35,570 nt of DNA, taken from an uncultured Bacilli bacterium (lineage in GTDB: Bacteria > Bacillota_I > Bacilli_A > RF39 > UBA660). The stretch covers positions 1 through 35,570 of the forward strand of contig CANQON010000003.1 of NCBI GenBank assembly GCA_947625505.1, in the 5' to 3' direction. The position numbers were made by a program, and so were the translations under genes. Shown in pieces: positions 23,409-30,906 of this stretch (the stretch's first letter is position 1; each line of letters starts with the position of its first letter). The notes beneath the pieces are model-generated. The model was not told where the DNA came from, searched no databases, and saw nothing but the letters and a program-made list of their open reading frames with translations.

Positions 23409-25016
23409 ATGGAAAAGGTAGGTGTATATTGTAGGTTATCCGATGAGGATAGATATAAGAAGAATAAGAATGATGATAGTGAGTCAATCGCTAATCAAAA
23501 AAGTATGCTTTTAAAATATGCTTTGGATCAAGGTTGGGAAGTTGTAGATATTTATTCCGATGATGATTATTCAGGAGCAGGAGTTGAAAGACCTGATTTT
23601 AATAGATTGATTAATGATTGTGAAAATGGAAGAATAAATATTGTACTATGCAAAACACAGAGTAGATTTTCAAGAGATATGGAAGTAATAGAAAAGTATT
23701 TGCATAATAAGTTTGTTGAATGGGGCGTTAGATTTGTAAGCATTGTTGATAATGCTGATACGAATAATGAAGCCAATAAAAAATCAAGACAAATTAACGG
23801 ACTAGTTAATGAATGGTATTTAGAGGATTTATCTAACAATGTTAAAAAGTCATTAAAGAATAAAAGAGATGATGGCTTGTTTATGGGAAGTTTCGCACCC
23901 TATGGGTATATAAAAGATCCTAATGATAAACACAAACTTATTATTGATGAAAATGTTGCTCCTATTGTTAGAGAAATATTTGAAAAATATAAAAATGGAC
24001 TTGGTTATTATAGAATTAGTGGAAGTCTAAATGAAAGAAAGATATTATGTCCATCTCTTTATAAAAAGTCTATTGGAAGTAATTTTGTATGTTGCAATTT
24101 TGATTATGATACAACAGGGATGTGGACATCAGATACAATAGCAAGAATGTTAAGAAATGAAACTTATGTTGGTAAATTAGTACAAGGGAAAAGGACAAAC
24201 ATTAGTTATAAAAATCACAAATCAAAAAAAGTACCTAAATCAGAATGGAGTGTTACAGAAAATGCTCATGAACCAATTGTTGATAATGAAACATGGTATT
24301 TAGTGCAAAGAAGATTAAAAAGCCATCATAGACCAACAAAAGATAATGGGCATGTGCATGTACTAAGTAGTAAGGTTTATTGTTCTGAATGTGGAAGAAT
24401 CTATATGAGAAATCAAAGTAATATCAAATGTGCTGGTGGAGTAATTGAAAAAAGAGCATATCTACAATGCAAGGGAAACAAGAAGTATCATACTTGTGAT
24501 AATAATAGAGCTATAAGATATGATGTTTTAGAAAGTTATGTTCTGAATGCTATAAATGATTTATTAAAAAAATGTAATAAAAAATTACTAAAAGAAGAAT
24601 TTAACGAAACACTAGAAAAACAGAATAGACAGGATACTTTTATAACTAATTTGAATAAAGAAAAATCTAATCTTGAAAAGAAATTAAATGAAAGTAAATT
24701 ATATTTTAAAAATCTTTATACAGATAAACTTAAAGGAGTTATATCAGATTGTGACTTTGAAATGTTAAGAGATGAATATACAAAAGATGTTGAATCTTAT
24801 CAGACAAGATTAGAAGATATACAAAACCAACTAGAAGAAACACAAGAGAGAAAAGAAAGTTCAAAAAATATCGAAAGCATACTAAAAAAATATAAACATA
24901 TCAAAAAACTAACGAGGACAATTGTTGACGAGTTTATAGAAAAAATATATGTTGGTGCATTAGATAAAAATACTAATACGAGAGAAATTAAGATTGAGTG
25001 GAATCTTGATTTATAA
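23409..25016 (+). CDS. Large serine recombinase (integrase of the 13-kb element)
   Basis: 535 residues. Resolvase domain 1-150 with catalytic Ser11 in YCRLSDEDR and the arginine motif QSRFSRDM; recombinase domain about 165-300 (F-M-G-S-F-A-P-Y-G-Y...); zinc ribbon with CSEC at about 321-324 and a later pair C...C in LQCKGNKKYHTC; coiled-coil and C-terminal part 395-535. This is the full length and order of large serine integrases. It lies 34 nt before attP-derived sequence and 52 nt before the crossover CA at 25069, the usual place for the integrase that made the insertion. These enzymes integrate without partner; excision generally needs a directionality factor, which could be one of the small genes upstream. 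Confidence 0.95.
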   Translation: MEKVGVYCRLSDEDRYKKNKNDDSESIANQKSMLLKYALDQGWEVVDIYSDDDYSGAGVERPDFNRLINDCENGRINIVLCKTQSRFSRDMEVIEKYLHNKFVEWGVRFVSIVDNADTNNEANKKSRQINGLVNEWYLEDLSNNVKKSLKNKRDDGLFMGSFAPYGYIKDPNDKHKLIIDENVAPIVREIFEKYKNGLGYYRISGSLNERKILCPSLYKKSIGSNFVCCNFDYDTTGMWTSDTIARMLRNETYVGKLVQGKRTNISYKNHKSKKVPKSEWSVTENAHEPIVDNETWYLVQRRLKSHHRPTKDNGHVHVLSSKVYCSECGRIYMRNQSNIKCAGGVIEKRAYLQCKGNKKYHTCDNNRAIRYDVLESYVLNAINDLLKKCNKKLLKEEFNETLEKQNRQDTFITNLNKEKSNLEKKLNESKLYFKNLYTDKLKGVISDCDFEMLRDEYTKDVESYQTRLEDIQNQLEETQERKESSKNIESILKKYKHIKKLTRTIVDEFIEKIYVGALDKNTNTREIKIEWNLDL

Positions 25017-25049
25017 AATATAACCTATAAATAAAAAAATATAGTTTCT

Positions 25050-25090
25050 GGGTTTGTCAGATACCAGCCATGGCGGAGTGGATAGTGGAG
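25050..25090. other. attR of the integrative element
   Basis: Right junction: arm GGGTTTGTC (25050-25058), AGATACCAGC, core CA (25069-25070), then amidase sequence TGGCGGAGTGGATAGTGG. The arm mirrors GATAAACCC in attL, and both are 10 nt from the core. Confidence 0.82.
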
Positions 25091-25332
25091 CCGTAGGTAA
25101 TGGAATAATAGAAAAAGACTATACCTTAAAAATATCTAAATATATGTATGATCGATTTAAAGATTTAGGAATACCTGTAATTATGACAAGGACAGAAGAT
25201 GTAACTTTAACACCAACTGAAAGAGTTAATAAAGTAAAATCAGCATTTGGTAACTATCAAGATGTATTAGTTATATCTAATCACATAAATGCAGGAGGCT
25301 CCGATACTAGTAATTATCAAGATTTAAATTAA
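25071..25332 (+). pseudogene. Amidase_3 gene, 3' part, itself truncated
   Basis: Continues the amidase of 12080-12120 in frame: G-G-V-D-S-G-A-V-G-N-G...E-K-D-Y-T-L-K-I, M-T-R-T, and S-N-H-I-N-A-G-G, all standard amidase_3 text including the zinc His in the SNHIN region. It then changes to SDTSNYQDLN and stops at 25330-25332. The rejoined gene encodes 100 residues, against about 170-180 for a full catalytic domain, so the last third with the catalytic Glu is missing. Thus the gene was broken before or apart from the insertion, and the element sits in a relic or a short variant. Confidence 0.85.
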
Positions 25333-25338
25333 AAAAAA

Positions 25339-25347
25339 TGATATAAT
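25339..25347 (+). promoter_or_regulatory. Promoter of the 317-aa gene
   Basis: Extended -10 TGATATAAT at 25339-25347, 25 nt before ATG 25372, with GGAG at 25358-25361 as the ribosome site. Confidence 0.6.
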
Positions 25348-25371
25348 GTTTATATATGGAGCTGAAGTATT

Positions 25372-26325
25372 ATGTTAAAAATGAAGAAAGAAGATTCTTT
25401 AAAAAATTATTTGGGTGAAAATAGAATTAAAGATTTAGAGAAGTTGCATGAAGTCGTTGAAAAGAGTAATAATGACATTGACGACAAAGCATATATGGAT
25501 ATGATAAATATATTAATTAAGTATTCCTGTGATGAATTAAACTATTTCTACGCATATTTTATCATTAAAGATATATTAAATAGGTATTATGATTTAAGTT
25601 ACAATATAATTTCCAAAATTAATATTCAAAAAAATGAAGAACTATATAAGATGTTTGAATTTATTAATAAATATACAAAATATAATATAGAGTTTAAACT
25701 ATCAATAATAGATGAATTTTCAAAAATAGGAATAATAGAAGAGCGATCTTTATTTGAACCAATAACACATAATTTATATAAAAAACTTTTACAGATTTTT
25801 AGTGTTAAATATAAAAAATGCTATAGTAAAAAATCAGAAGAACTATATGCTAGTTCTAGATTAAGTAATATTCAAAAAAAAGCTGATAAAATCACAAAAT
25901 TAATAGTACAACATAATAAGAATTCTTTTTTGATTAATCAAGATTATTTTGTAAAACCAACTATTTCTACGATGGAAATAGTTTGTTATTTACCAGATAT
26001 TATAGTGGATAATGAGGAAGATTTTAAAAAACTTATAGATTATTTATATAAATTATTTTGGGAAACTAAAGCCAGAAACTATGCCCAAAAAAAGGATTTA
26101 GATTTTATAAATAATATTAGAAGATATTATTATCACGACTTAGAACATGGGAAAAATTCTGATATAAAAAGAAAATTTAATGATGTAAAAGAATTTTATA
26201 AATCTGCTTTGGGTAAAAACTTTCCAGAAACAGCAAAAGATTGGCAAATTGTCCAAGAGTATATTTATGACTTATTGATTGAATTTTTAGAAAGCATACA
26301 AATAAATGAATTAATTATAGCCTAG
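25372..26325 (+). CDS. Unknown helical protein, possibly HEPN-like
   Basis: 317 residues, unrecognised. It is almost entirely helical, Lys/Glu/Asn-rich, without membrane segments. Near the C-terminus is RRYYYHDLEHG: Arg250 and His255 fit the Rx4H motif of HEPN RNases, and the Asp-Leu-Glu-His-Gly that follows is unusually polar. HEPN proteins are common toxins in phage defence, but a single short motif can arise by chance. The gene has its own promoter and its last 11 bases overlap, tail to tail, the second serine recombinase gene. It therefore lies in the strip between the two mobile modules. Confidence 0.55.
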   Translation: MLKMKKEDSLKNYLGENRIKDLEKLHEVVEKSNNDIDDKAYMDMINILIKYSCDELNYFYAYFIIKDILNRYYDLSYNIISKINIQKNEELYKMFEFINKYTKYNIEFKLSIIDEFSKIGIIEERSLFEPITHNLYKKLLQIFSVKYKKCYSKKSEELYASSRLSNIQKKADKITKLIVQHNKNSFLINQDYFVKPTISTMEIVCYLPDIIVDNEEDFKKLIDYLYKLFWETKARNYAQKKDLDFINNIRRYYYHDLEHGKNSDIKRKFNDVKEFYKSALGKNFPETAKDWQIVQEYIYDLLIEFLESIQINELIIA

Positions 26326-27970
26326 TTTTCCCTTTTCTACCATATGGATTGTGAACTCTATTATCCTCGTATTTAAATGTATGAATGTCTAAAATATCAT
26401 ACTTAAATGTTATTGATATGTTTCTATCTTTATCAGCTTCAATTCTTTCTATTAAAGCAAAGAGTAAATCTCTATTAGGGTTGCTTAAATTCAGCAACTT
26501 TTTTATTTTGTTTATATAATTTGGTATTTTATTAACATTATGTTTTCTTTTTATAATTTCCATATTTATATCTTCTAATTGTCTATTTAAATTATTAAGT
26601 TTTTCTTCAATAGGCAAAGATAATAATTTATATTGATCAAGAGAAATATTTCCATCTAATCTATCTTGATATAGTGTCTGCATAGATTCACTAATTTTTA
26701 TCTGTTCTTTTTCAATATTTTCTTTTTTTCGAAGAAAGTCATTAGAATTGTTTTTTGTCCTTTTTATTATTTCATCATTTAGATCATTGTAATTTAAATC
26801 GTTAAACAAACCATCTAAGCAATTTTTAATTTCTTTAAGAACTAATTCTTCAAAATAATTATAAGCAAAGAAATGTGGCTCACATAAACGTCTAACAGGA
26901 TCTCTTGCATATCTATTACAATTAATACACCAGTAATCTTGTTTTTTTCTATAAAGGATACCTAAACGATTTCCACATTCTTTACAAAATAATAATCCTT
27001 CTAAAAGTCTTTCTGGTCTTTTTCTTTTTTGATAAGTTCTATTTTTATTTTTCTTCTTTCGATTAATTAACATAAATGTTTCTTTATCTACTAATGGTTC
27101 ATGAGTATTTTCAACAATAATCCATAGATTCTCATCAAGAGTTATTTTTTTCTTTGATTTATAACTTACATTGGTTTGAGTATGTTGAACCATATCTCCT
27201 GTATACATTCGATTTTTCAAAATATTATATACAGAATGAGCTGACCATTCATCTTTTTTTCTTACTCTTGGTGATAGAGGCATATTCTTATATTCAGCAG
27301 GTGTTGGTGCACCTAACTTGGTTAATCTAGTTGCTATTTCACTAATCCCTATTTCATTACTTTTCCATTCAAATATTTTTTTAACATATTCACATACTTC
27401 AGGATTAGGAATTAAATGACCTTTATCGTCTGGATCTCTCATATAACCATAACAAGGTTTACTACCTATAAATTTACCTGCTATTCTTTTAGAATCTAAT
27501 ACATTTCGAACTTTTAAAGAGTTTTGTTTACTATAATAATCATTACAAGCAATAATAAAAGTAGATGAATCGTTACTAGCTTGATTTTTCATACTATCAT
27601 AGTTTTCAACAATAGATATAAATCTTACTTTATTTTCTGGAAAATAAGTTTCAATATAATAACCAGTCATAACATGATCTCTACCTAATCGTGATAAATC
27701 TTTTACAATGACAAGATTTATTTTTTTTGCTTTAATATCTTCAATCATTTTTGCAAATCCAGGTCTATCAAAATTAGTTCCAGAGTAACCATCATCAACA
27801 TATTCATTTACTAAATTAAAGCCATTATGCTTACAATAATTTCTCAATATTTCTTTTTGATTGGAGACACTTTCACTATCAGATTCATATTTCTTATCTT
27901 TATCTTCTTGAGAAAGCCGAATATAAATACCAGCATTATAATCTAAATTAGATAAGTAACTATTATTCAT
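26315..27970 (-). CDS. Large serine recombinase of the second module
   Basis: 551 residues from the ATG at 27970, which has AGGAGGG just before it; an ATG 18 bases earlier overlaps the ribosome site and is unlikely. Catalytic Ser20 in YIRLSQEDK; arginine motif DLSRLGRDH; recombinase domain about 170-310; zinc ribbon C-K-E-C...C-I-N-C near 340-370; coiled-coil C-terminus. Full length. It is a different subgroup from the 23409 enzyme (YIRLSQEDKDK and GYSGTNFDRPGF as in Tn4451 TnpX-like enzymes). Its attachment sites could not be located. Its stop codon overlaps the neighbouring plus-strand gene. Confidence 0.94.
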   Translation of the reverse strand: MNNSYLSNLDYNAGIYIRLSQEDKDKKYESDSESVSNQKEILRNYCKHNGFNLVNEYVDDGYSGTNFDRPGFAKMIEDIKAKKINLVIVKDLSRLGRDHVMTGYYIETYFPENKVRFISIVENYDSMKNQASNDSSTFIIACNDYYSKQNSLKVRNVLDSKRIAGKFIGSKPCYGYMRDPDDKGHLIPNPEVCEYVKKIFEWKSNEIGISEIATRLTKLGAPTPAEYKNMPLSPRVRKKDEWSAHSVYNILKNRMYTGDMVQHTQTNVSYKSKKKITLDENLWIIVENTHEPLVDKETFMLINRKKKNKNRTYQKRKRPERLLEGLLFCKECGNRLGILYRKKQDYWCINCNRYARDPVRRLCEPHFFAYNYFEELVLKEIKNCLDGLFNDLNYNDLNDEIIKRTKNNSNDFLRKKENIEKEQIKISESMQTLYQDRLDGNISLDQYKLLSLPIEEKLNNLNRQLEDINMEIIKRKHNVNKIPNYINKIKKLLNLSNPNRDLLFALIERIEADKDRNISITFKYDILDIHTFKYEDNRVHNPYGRKGKTRL

Positions 27971-28030
27971 TGTTTCCCTCCTTTTCATGCTACTTATCTT
28001 CCATAAGACAAGAGCATTGTATTAGATTCA

Positions 28031-28077
28031 AAAAAAATAAGCAAATGTGTAAATTAATTATTTTCAGTTATTTGCTT
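28031..28077 (-). terminator. Terminator between the small ORF and the recombinase
   Basis: On the minus strand AAGCAAAT (28077-28070) pairs with ATTTGCTT (28046-28039) followed by ATTTTTTTT. Its first arm lies in the coding part of the 28054-28167 gene, so that gene ends inside the terminator, and recombinase transcription needs read-through or its own promoter. Confidence 0.75.
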
Positions 28078-28167
28078 AATTAAATATTTAATAATTATTT
28101 CTTTAAAAATTTCTTTTTTATCCTTATCCATACTTAAATTTATGTTTTTAGAATAAGTGTTATTCAT
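28054..28167 (-). CDS. Small protein before the second serine recombinase
   Basis: 37 residues, MNNTYSKNINLSM then KEIFKEIIIKYLIKQITENN. The start overlaps the end of the OB-fold gene by 8 nt, so translation is probably coupled; the ribosome site is weak. Size, helix pattern and place match the 47-residue gene before the first recombinase (23198-23341). Function unknown; a directionality factor is conceivable but unsupported. Confidence 0.5.
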   Translation of the reverse strand: MNNTYSKNINLSMDKDKKEIFKEIIIKYLIKQITENN

Positions 28168-28603
28168 TAGCATCACCTGTAATACTTTTAATTAGTTGAT
28201 CCATTTCGTCTTGTTCTTCTTTAGTTGCTAAAATAGATTCACATCTTTTTCCATCCCATAAAGGAGTACCATCAGTATCAATTCCAAATTTTTCTTCTAA
28301 ATCTATGTTGAGACTAATACCATTGTATTCAAGTACATGGATATAGTTTTGTCTAAATCCTCTTTTATCGACATATCCTTTAGGAATTCCACGAATGGTA
28401 ACTTTGTCATTTAAATGAATATTAATTTTATTCTCATAACAACGATTAATTCTTGCACTAAAAAAGGATGAATTAGATTTCACTATTCCATCCTTATCTG
28501 TATAAAATTCTAATTTTCCTATATCAAACCAAATGTATTGTTTATCAACGTTTCTTCTAATGCTAGAAATTCTTCCACTATATACAATAATATCTTCTTC
28601 CAT
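28160..28603 (-). CDS. OB-fold (single-strand DNA-binding-like) protein
   Basis: 147 residues, start at 28603-28601 behind AAGGAG. Residues about 3-105 alternate strands in an OB-fold pattern: I-I-V-Y-S-G-R-I-S-S-I...F-S-A-R-I...L-N-D-K-V-T-I-R-G-I-P-K-G-Y...Q-N-Y-I-H-V-L-E-Y, like SSB-type proteins. The acidic tail (DGTPLWDGKRC...EEQDEMDQLIKSI) recalls the tail of the 22653 protein, which also carries a W-containing segment and EEQ. It lies in a minus-strand operon between the HTH gene and the recombinase. It may bind single-stranded DNA of the excised element. Confidence 0.6.
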   Translation of the reverse strand: MEEDIIVYSGRISSIRRNVDKQYIWFDIGKLEFYTDKDGIVKSNSSFFSARINRCYENKINIHLNDKVTIRGIPKGYVDKRGFRQNYIHVLEYNGISLNIDLEEKFGIDTDGTPLWDGKRCESILATKEEQDEMDQLIKSITGDANE

Positions 28604-28712
28604 AATTTCTCCTTAAAGATACAAGGCCTTAAAACCTTATTATTTATTTTCTTATCTCTTATAATTATTTATTGTGATAGAAAAAATTTTCTATCAACAA
28701 CAAAGTAAAGTT

Positions 28713-28982
28713 CTAATTAGTAAGACGTTCTTGATTTATTTTGATTCTTCTTTTAAAAGATTGACCATCTTCTATTGTGATGTAATAATGATCTTCCAAT
28801 ATTTTTAGTAATTTAGTAATAGTTCTAGTAGAGCAATTCAATCTTTCAGCATAGTATTGGTTTCTACCATAAGCATAACCATATTGCTTTGAATTAGACA
28901 TGAGTAGACCAAATAATAAAATAGCTTTAGTTGGTAATGATGAATCTAAAACACTTAATGGAATCATTATAAAACTATCCAT
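28713..28982 (-). CDS. Winged-helix/HTH protein (replication-initiator-A-like)
   Basis: 89 residues, start at 28982-28980 with AAAGGAGG before it. Reads I-P-L-S-V-L-D...L-P-T-K-A-I-L-L-F-G-L-L...Y-G-Y-A-Y-G-R-N-Q-Y-Y-A-E-R-L-N-C-S-T-R-T-I-T-K-L-L-K-I-L-E-D-H-Y-Y-I, the same winged-helix form as the 22653 protein. First gene of the second recombinase module, preceded by a leader with a terminator-like fold. Confidence 0.72.
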   Translation of the reverse strand: MDSFIMIPLSVLDSSLPTKAILLFGLLMSNSKQYGYAYGRNQYYAERLNCSTRTITKLLKILEDHYYITIEDGQSFKRRIKINQERLTN

Positions 28983-28996
28983 AATATCCTCCTTTC

Positions 28997-29045
28997 AAAT
29001 TGTTGCATGAAAAAAAGAGAAACTCAGTTCCTCTTTGCACAATTT
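28997..29045 (-). promoter_or_regulatory. Structured leader with terminator before the HTH gene
   Basis: On the minus strand an inner hairpin AAAGAG...CTCTTT (29036-29031 with 29019-29014) runs into seven T residues, an intrinsic terminator about 15 nt before the HTH ribosome site. Outer arms AAATTGTGCA (29045-29036) and TGCAACAATTT (29007-28997) can pair around it. Either an insulator from upstream transcription or an attenuator. Confidence 0.5.
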
Positions 29046-29088
29046 TTCAATTTTACTATATTTTATCATGTTGGATATCTTTTTCAAG

Positions 29089-29132
29089 GGTAAAAAAGGT
29101 GGTAAATTATGCGGTAAAAAAGGTGGTAAATT
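29089..29132. repeat. Two perfect 20-bp direct repeats
   Basis: GGTAAAAAAGGTGGTAAATT at 29089-29108 and again at 29113-29132 (period 24). They lie in a 26-codon open frame (29068-29148) without ribosome site reading GKKGGKLCGKKGGKF, which I do not take as a gene. Could be iteron-like sites or a mark of the module end. Confidence 0.6.
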
Positions 29133-29148
29133 TTATGATAGATGGTAG

Positions 29149-29391
29149 AACCTACGCTTTATATTAAAAACTTTAAAAAGGAATTGGGAAATTCCCCATC
29201 AATTATTTTTTTATGTAGAACAAAAAAATACGAATTTTGTATATGTAATACAAATTCAGTGCTTGCTCGATAATTGTTATAGTAAAAAGTAGATATTATT
29301 TACATAAAACATTCAATTTGAATTGTAAGTAAAATAAAAATTTAAAATATATAAATTAGTCTATTCTTGTCTTATTATGTCATGCAACATA
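29149..29391. other. Gene-free spacer before the defence cluster
   Basis: No gene is seen. It holds a hairpin followed by seven T residues (about 29182-29212) and an imperfect dyad GAATTTTGTAT/ATACAAATTC (29232-29242 with 29248-29257). The rest is AT-rich. The right boundary of the second recombinase module may fall here, but no target-gene fragment marks it. Confidence 0.5.
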
Positions 29392-29400
29392 TGCTATAAT
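29392..29400 (+). promoter_or_regulatory. Promoter of the Z1 defence operon
   Basis: Extended -10 TGCTATAAT, 36 nt before ATG 29437. No good -35. One promoter seems to serve all four overlapping genes. Confidence 0.6.
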
Positions 29401-29436
29401 AAATATGTCGAATGTAAGTTGTATAGAGGTGTTAAT

Positions 29437-30906
29437 ATGAGAGAAAGAAAAAGTATACCATTTGCGCCAAATCTTATTGAATCTATGAGATCATTAGGTT
29501 ATTCGTTTGAAACGGCAATTGCAGATTTAATAGATAATAGCATAAGTGCCGAAGCATCAAGAATTGATATTTTACTAAGCCCTATAGATAACCCATATTT
29601 AATTATTTTAGATAATGGTCATGGGATGAACAGAGATGAACTAGAAGAAGCTCTAAGGTATGGTGCTAAGAATCCGTTAGAAAAAAGAACCAATAACGAT
29701 CTTGGTAGATTTGGATTAGGAATGAAATCTGCATCTTTATCACAATGTAGAAAGTTAGTAGTTGCTAGCAAAAAAAACGGATTGATATCATGTTTTTCAT
29801 GGGATTTAAATTATATAATCCAAAAAAAAGAATGGATGTTATTGGAATATGGTAATGAAGAAATAAATTCATTACCTCAAATAGAATTATTAAAATCGTT
29901 ATCAAATGGAACATATGTAATGCTAGAAGATTTTGATAGAATTTCTTCATCGACGTATGACCTAAATACAACTATAAATAGTTATATGAACTCTACTATA
30001 GATCATTTATCATTAGTTTTTCATAGATTTTTAAATGATGGTGTAGATATATATGTAAACAATAATAAGATAATCCCTAGAGATCCTTTTTTATCTAGCA
30101 ATCGTGGAACTCAACCTTTACCTGAGCAATTTATAACAATTAATAATAGTAAAATTAGAATTAAACCATACATTCTACCTTACATCAACAAACTAACTTC
30201 TGAAGATTTGCAAAAAGTTGGTGGAAAAGAAGATTTGAGAACTAATCAAGGATTTTACATTTATAGAAATAAAAGATTAATATATTGGGGGAGTTGGTTT
30301 AGGCTAACTCGTAAAGAAGAACTAAGCAAATTAGCGAGAGTCATGGTAGACATTCCAAATGATTTAGACGAAGTTTGGGGTGTAGATATAAAAAAAAGTA
30401 CTGTTCATTTACCTGATGCAATAAAAAAGAATCTATATTCTTGTATAGAAGAGTCTATATTTAAGAGTAAAGCAGTTCATGAATATAGAGGAAGAAAAGA
30501 AACAGTTAACAAAGATATTAATTATATTTGGGAAAGAGTCGAATTAAGAGATAATTGCTATGAATATAAAATTAATCGTGATCTTCCACAAATTCAATTG
30601 TTTGAAGAATCTTTAGATGCCAATCAATTAAAATATTTTGATAAATTGATTACAAACTTGGAAAAGATGTTTCCATCTACGTCATTGTATATAGATGCAT
30701 CAAAAGGAAAAATAAATGAGGAACCCAAAAATGCAAATGAAGATGAAATACAAGAAATGTATAACGAAATATGTGATTCTTTAGATTATAGCGAAAAAAT
30801 GGGTTTAAATAAAAGTAGCGTTTTGGAAAGCTTACTAAAAAGCGAACCATACTGTAATTATAAAGAATTGATTGATAAGTTTAAAATCGGAGGTAATAAT
30901 GAATAG
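29437..30906 (+). CDS. GHKL ATPase (MORC/MutL-like) of the Z1 defence cluster
   Basis: 489 residues from ATG 29437, with AGAGGTG before it; the frame is open further up to 29377 but without ribosome site. GHKL motifs: Asn34 in IADLIDNSIS (N box), DNGHG at 59-63 (G1) and GLGMK at 93-97 (G2). These bind ATP with a lid, so the protein is expected to clamp on dimerisation. Similar ATPases accompany Z1 helicases in a group of restriction-like operons from which eukaryotic MORC ATPases were proposed to derive. The gene overlaps the Z1 gene by 8 nt. Confidence 0.9.
   Translation: MRERKSIPFAPNLIESMRSLGYSFETAIADLIDNSISAEASRIDILLSPIDNPYLIILDNGHGMNRDELEEALRYGAKNPLEKRTNNDLGRFGLGMKSASLSQCRKLVVASKKNGLISCFSWDLNYIIQKKEWMLLEYGNEEINSLPQIELLKSLSNGTYVMLEDFDRISSSTYDLNTTINSYMNSTIDHLSLVFHRFLNDGVDIYVNNNKIIPRDPFLSSNRGTQPLPEQFITINNSKIRIKPYILPYINKLTSEDLQKVGGKEDLRTNQGFYIYRNKRLIYWGSWFRLTRKEELSKLARVMVDIPNDLDEVWGVDIKKSTVHLPDAIKKNLYSCIEESIFKSKAVHEYRGRKETVNKDINYIWERVELRDNCYEYKINRDLPQIQLFEESLDANQLKYFDKLITNLEKMFPSTSLYIDASKGKINEEPKNANEDEIQEMYNEICDSLDYSEKMGLNKSSVLESLLKSEPYCNYKELIDKFKIGGNNE

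Larger units (their letters stand above)
12119..25070. mobile_element. Integrative mobilizable element, 12,950 bp, in an amidase gene
   Basis: Bounded by CA at 12119-12120 and CA at 25069-25070. It encodes a large serine recombinase at its right end, a MobV relaxase, an XRE regulator and cargo (Fic operon, DUF4238-like protein, tyrosine-recombinase switch, lipoproteins). No type IV secretion genes (VirB4, VirD4) are present, so it would need a helper for transfer. Removing it restores the amidase frame exactly. The joined ends give a 40-bp site, GGGTTTGTC-N10-CA-N10-GATAAACCC, whose dyad centre is the crossover dinucleotide, as expected for attP of a serine integrase. Confidence 0.87.

Noticed and set aside
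23567-23839. Minus-strand 90-codon frame in the serine recombinase
   Set aside because: Lies wholly inside the catalytic domain coding region; reads as a frame shadow.
25051-25320. Similarity of TCAGATACCAGCCAT (attR) and TCCGATACTAGTAAT (amidase relic end) as a second att site
   Set aside because: About 11 of 16 bases in AT-rich DNA, no dyad and no frame restoration; chance is enough.
25054-25332. A separate 92-codon gene starting at 25054
   Set aside because: The first bases are attP arm sequence; the amidase text only starts after the CA at 25070 and belongs with 12080-12120.
29068-29148. 26-codon gene reading GKKGGK repeats
   Set aside because: No ribosome site; the coding look comes from the 20-bp direct repeats.
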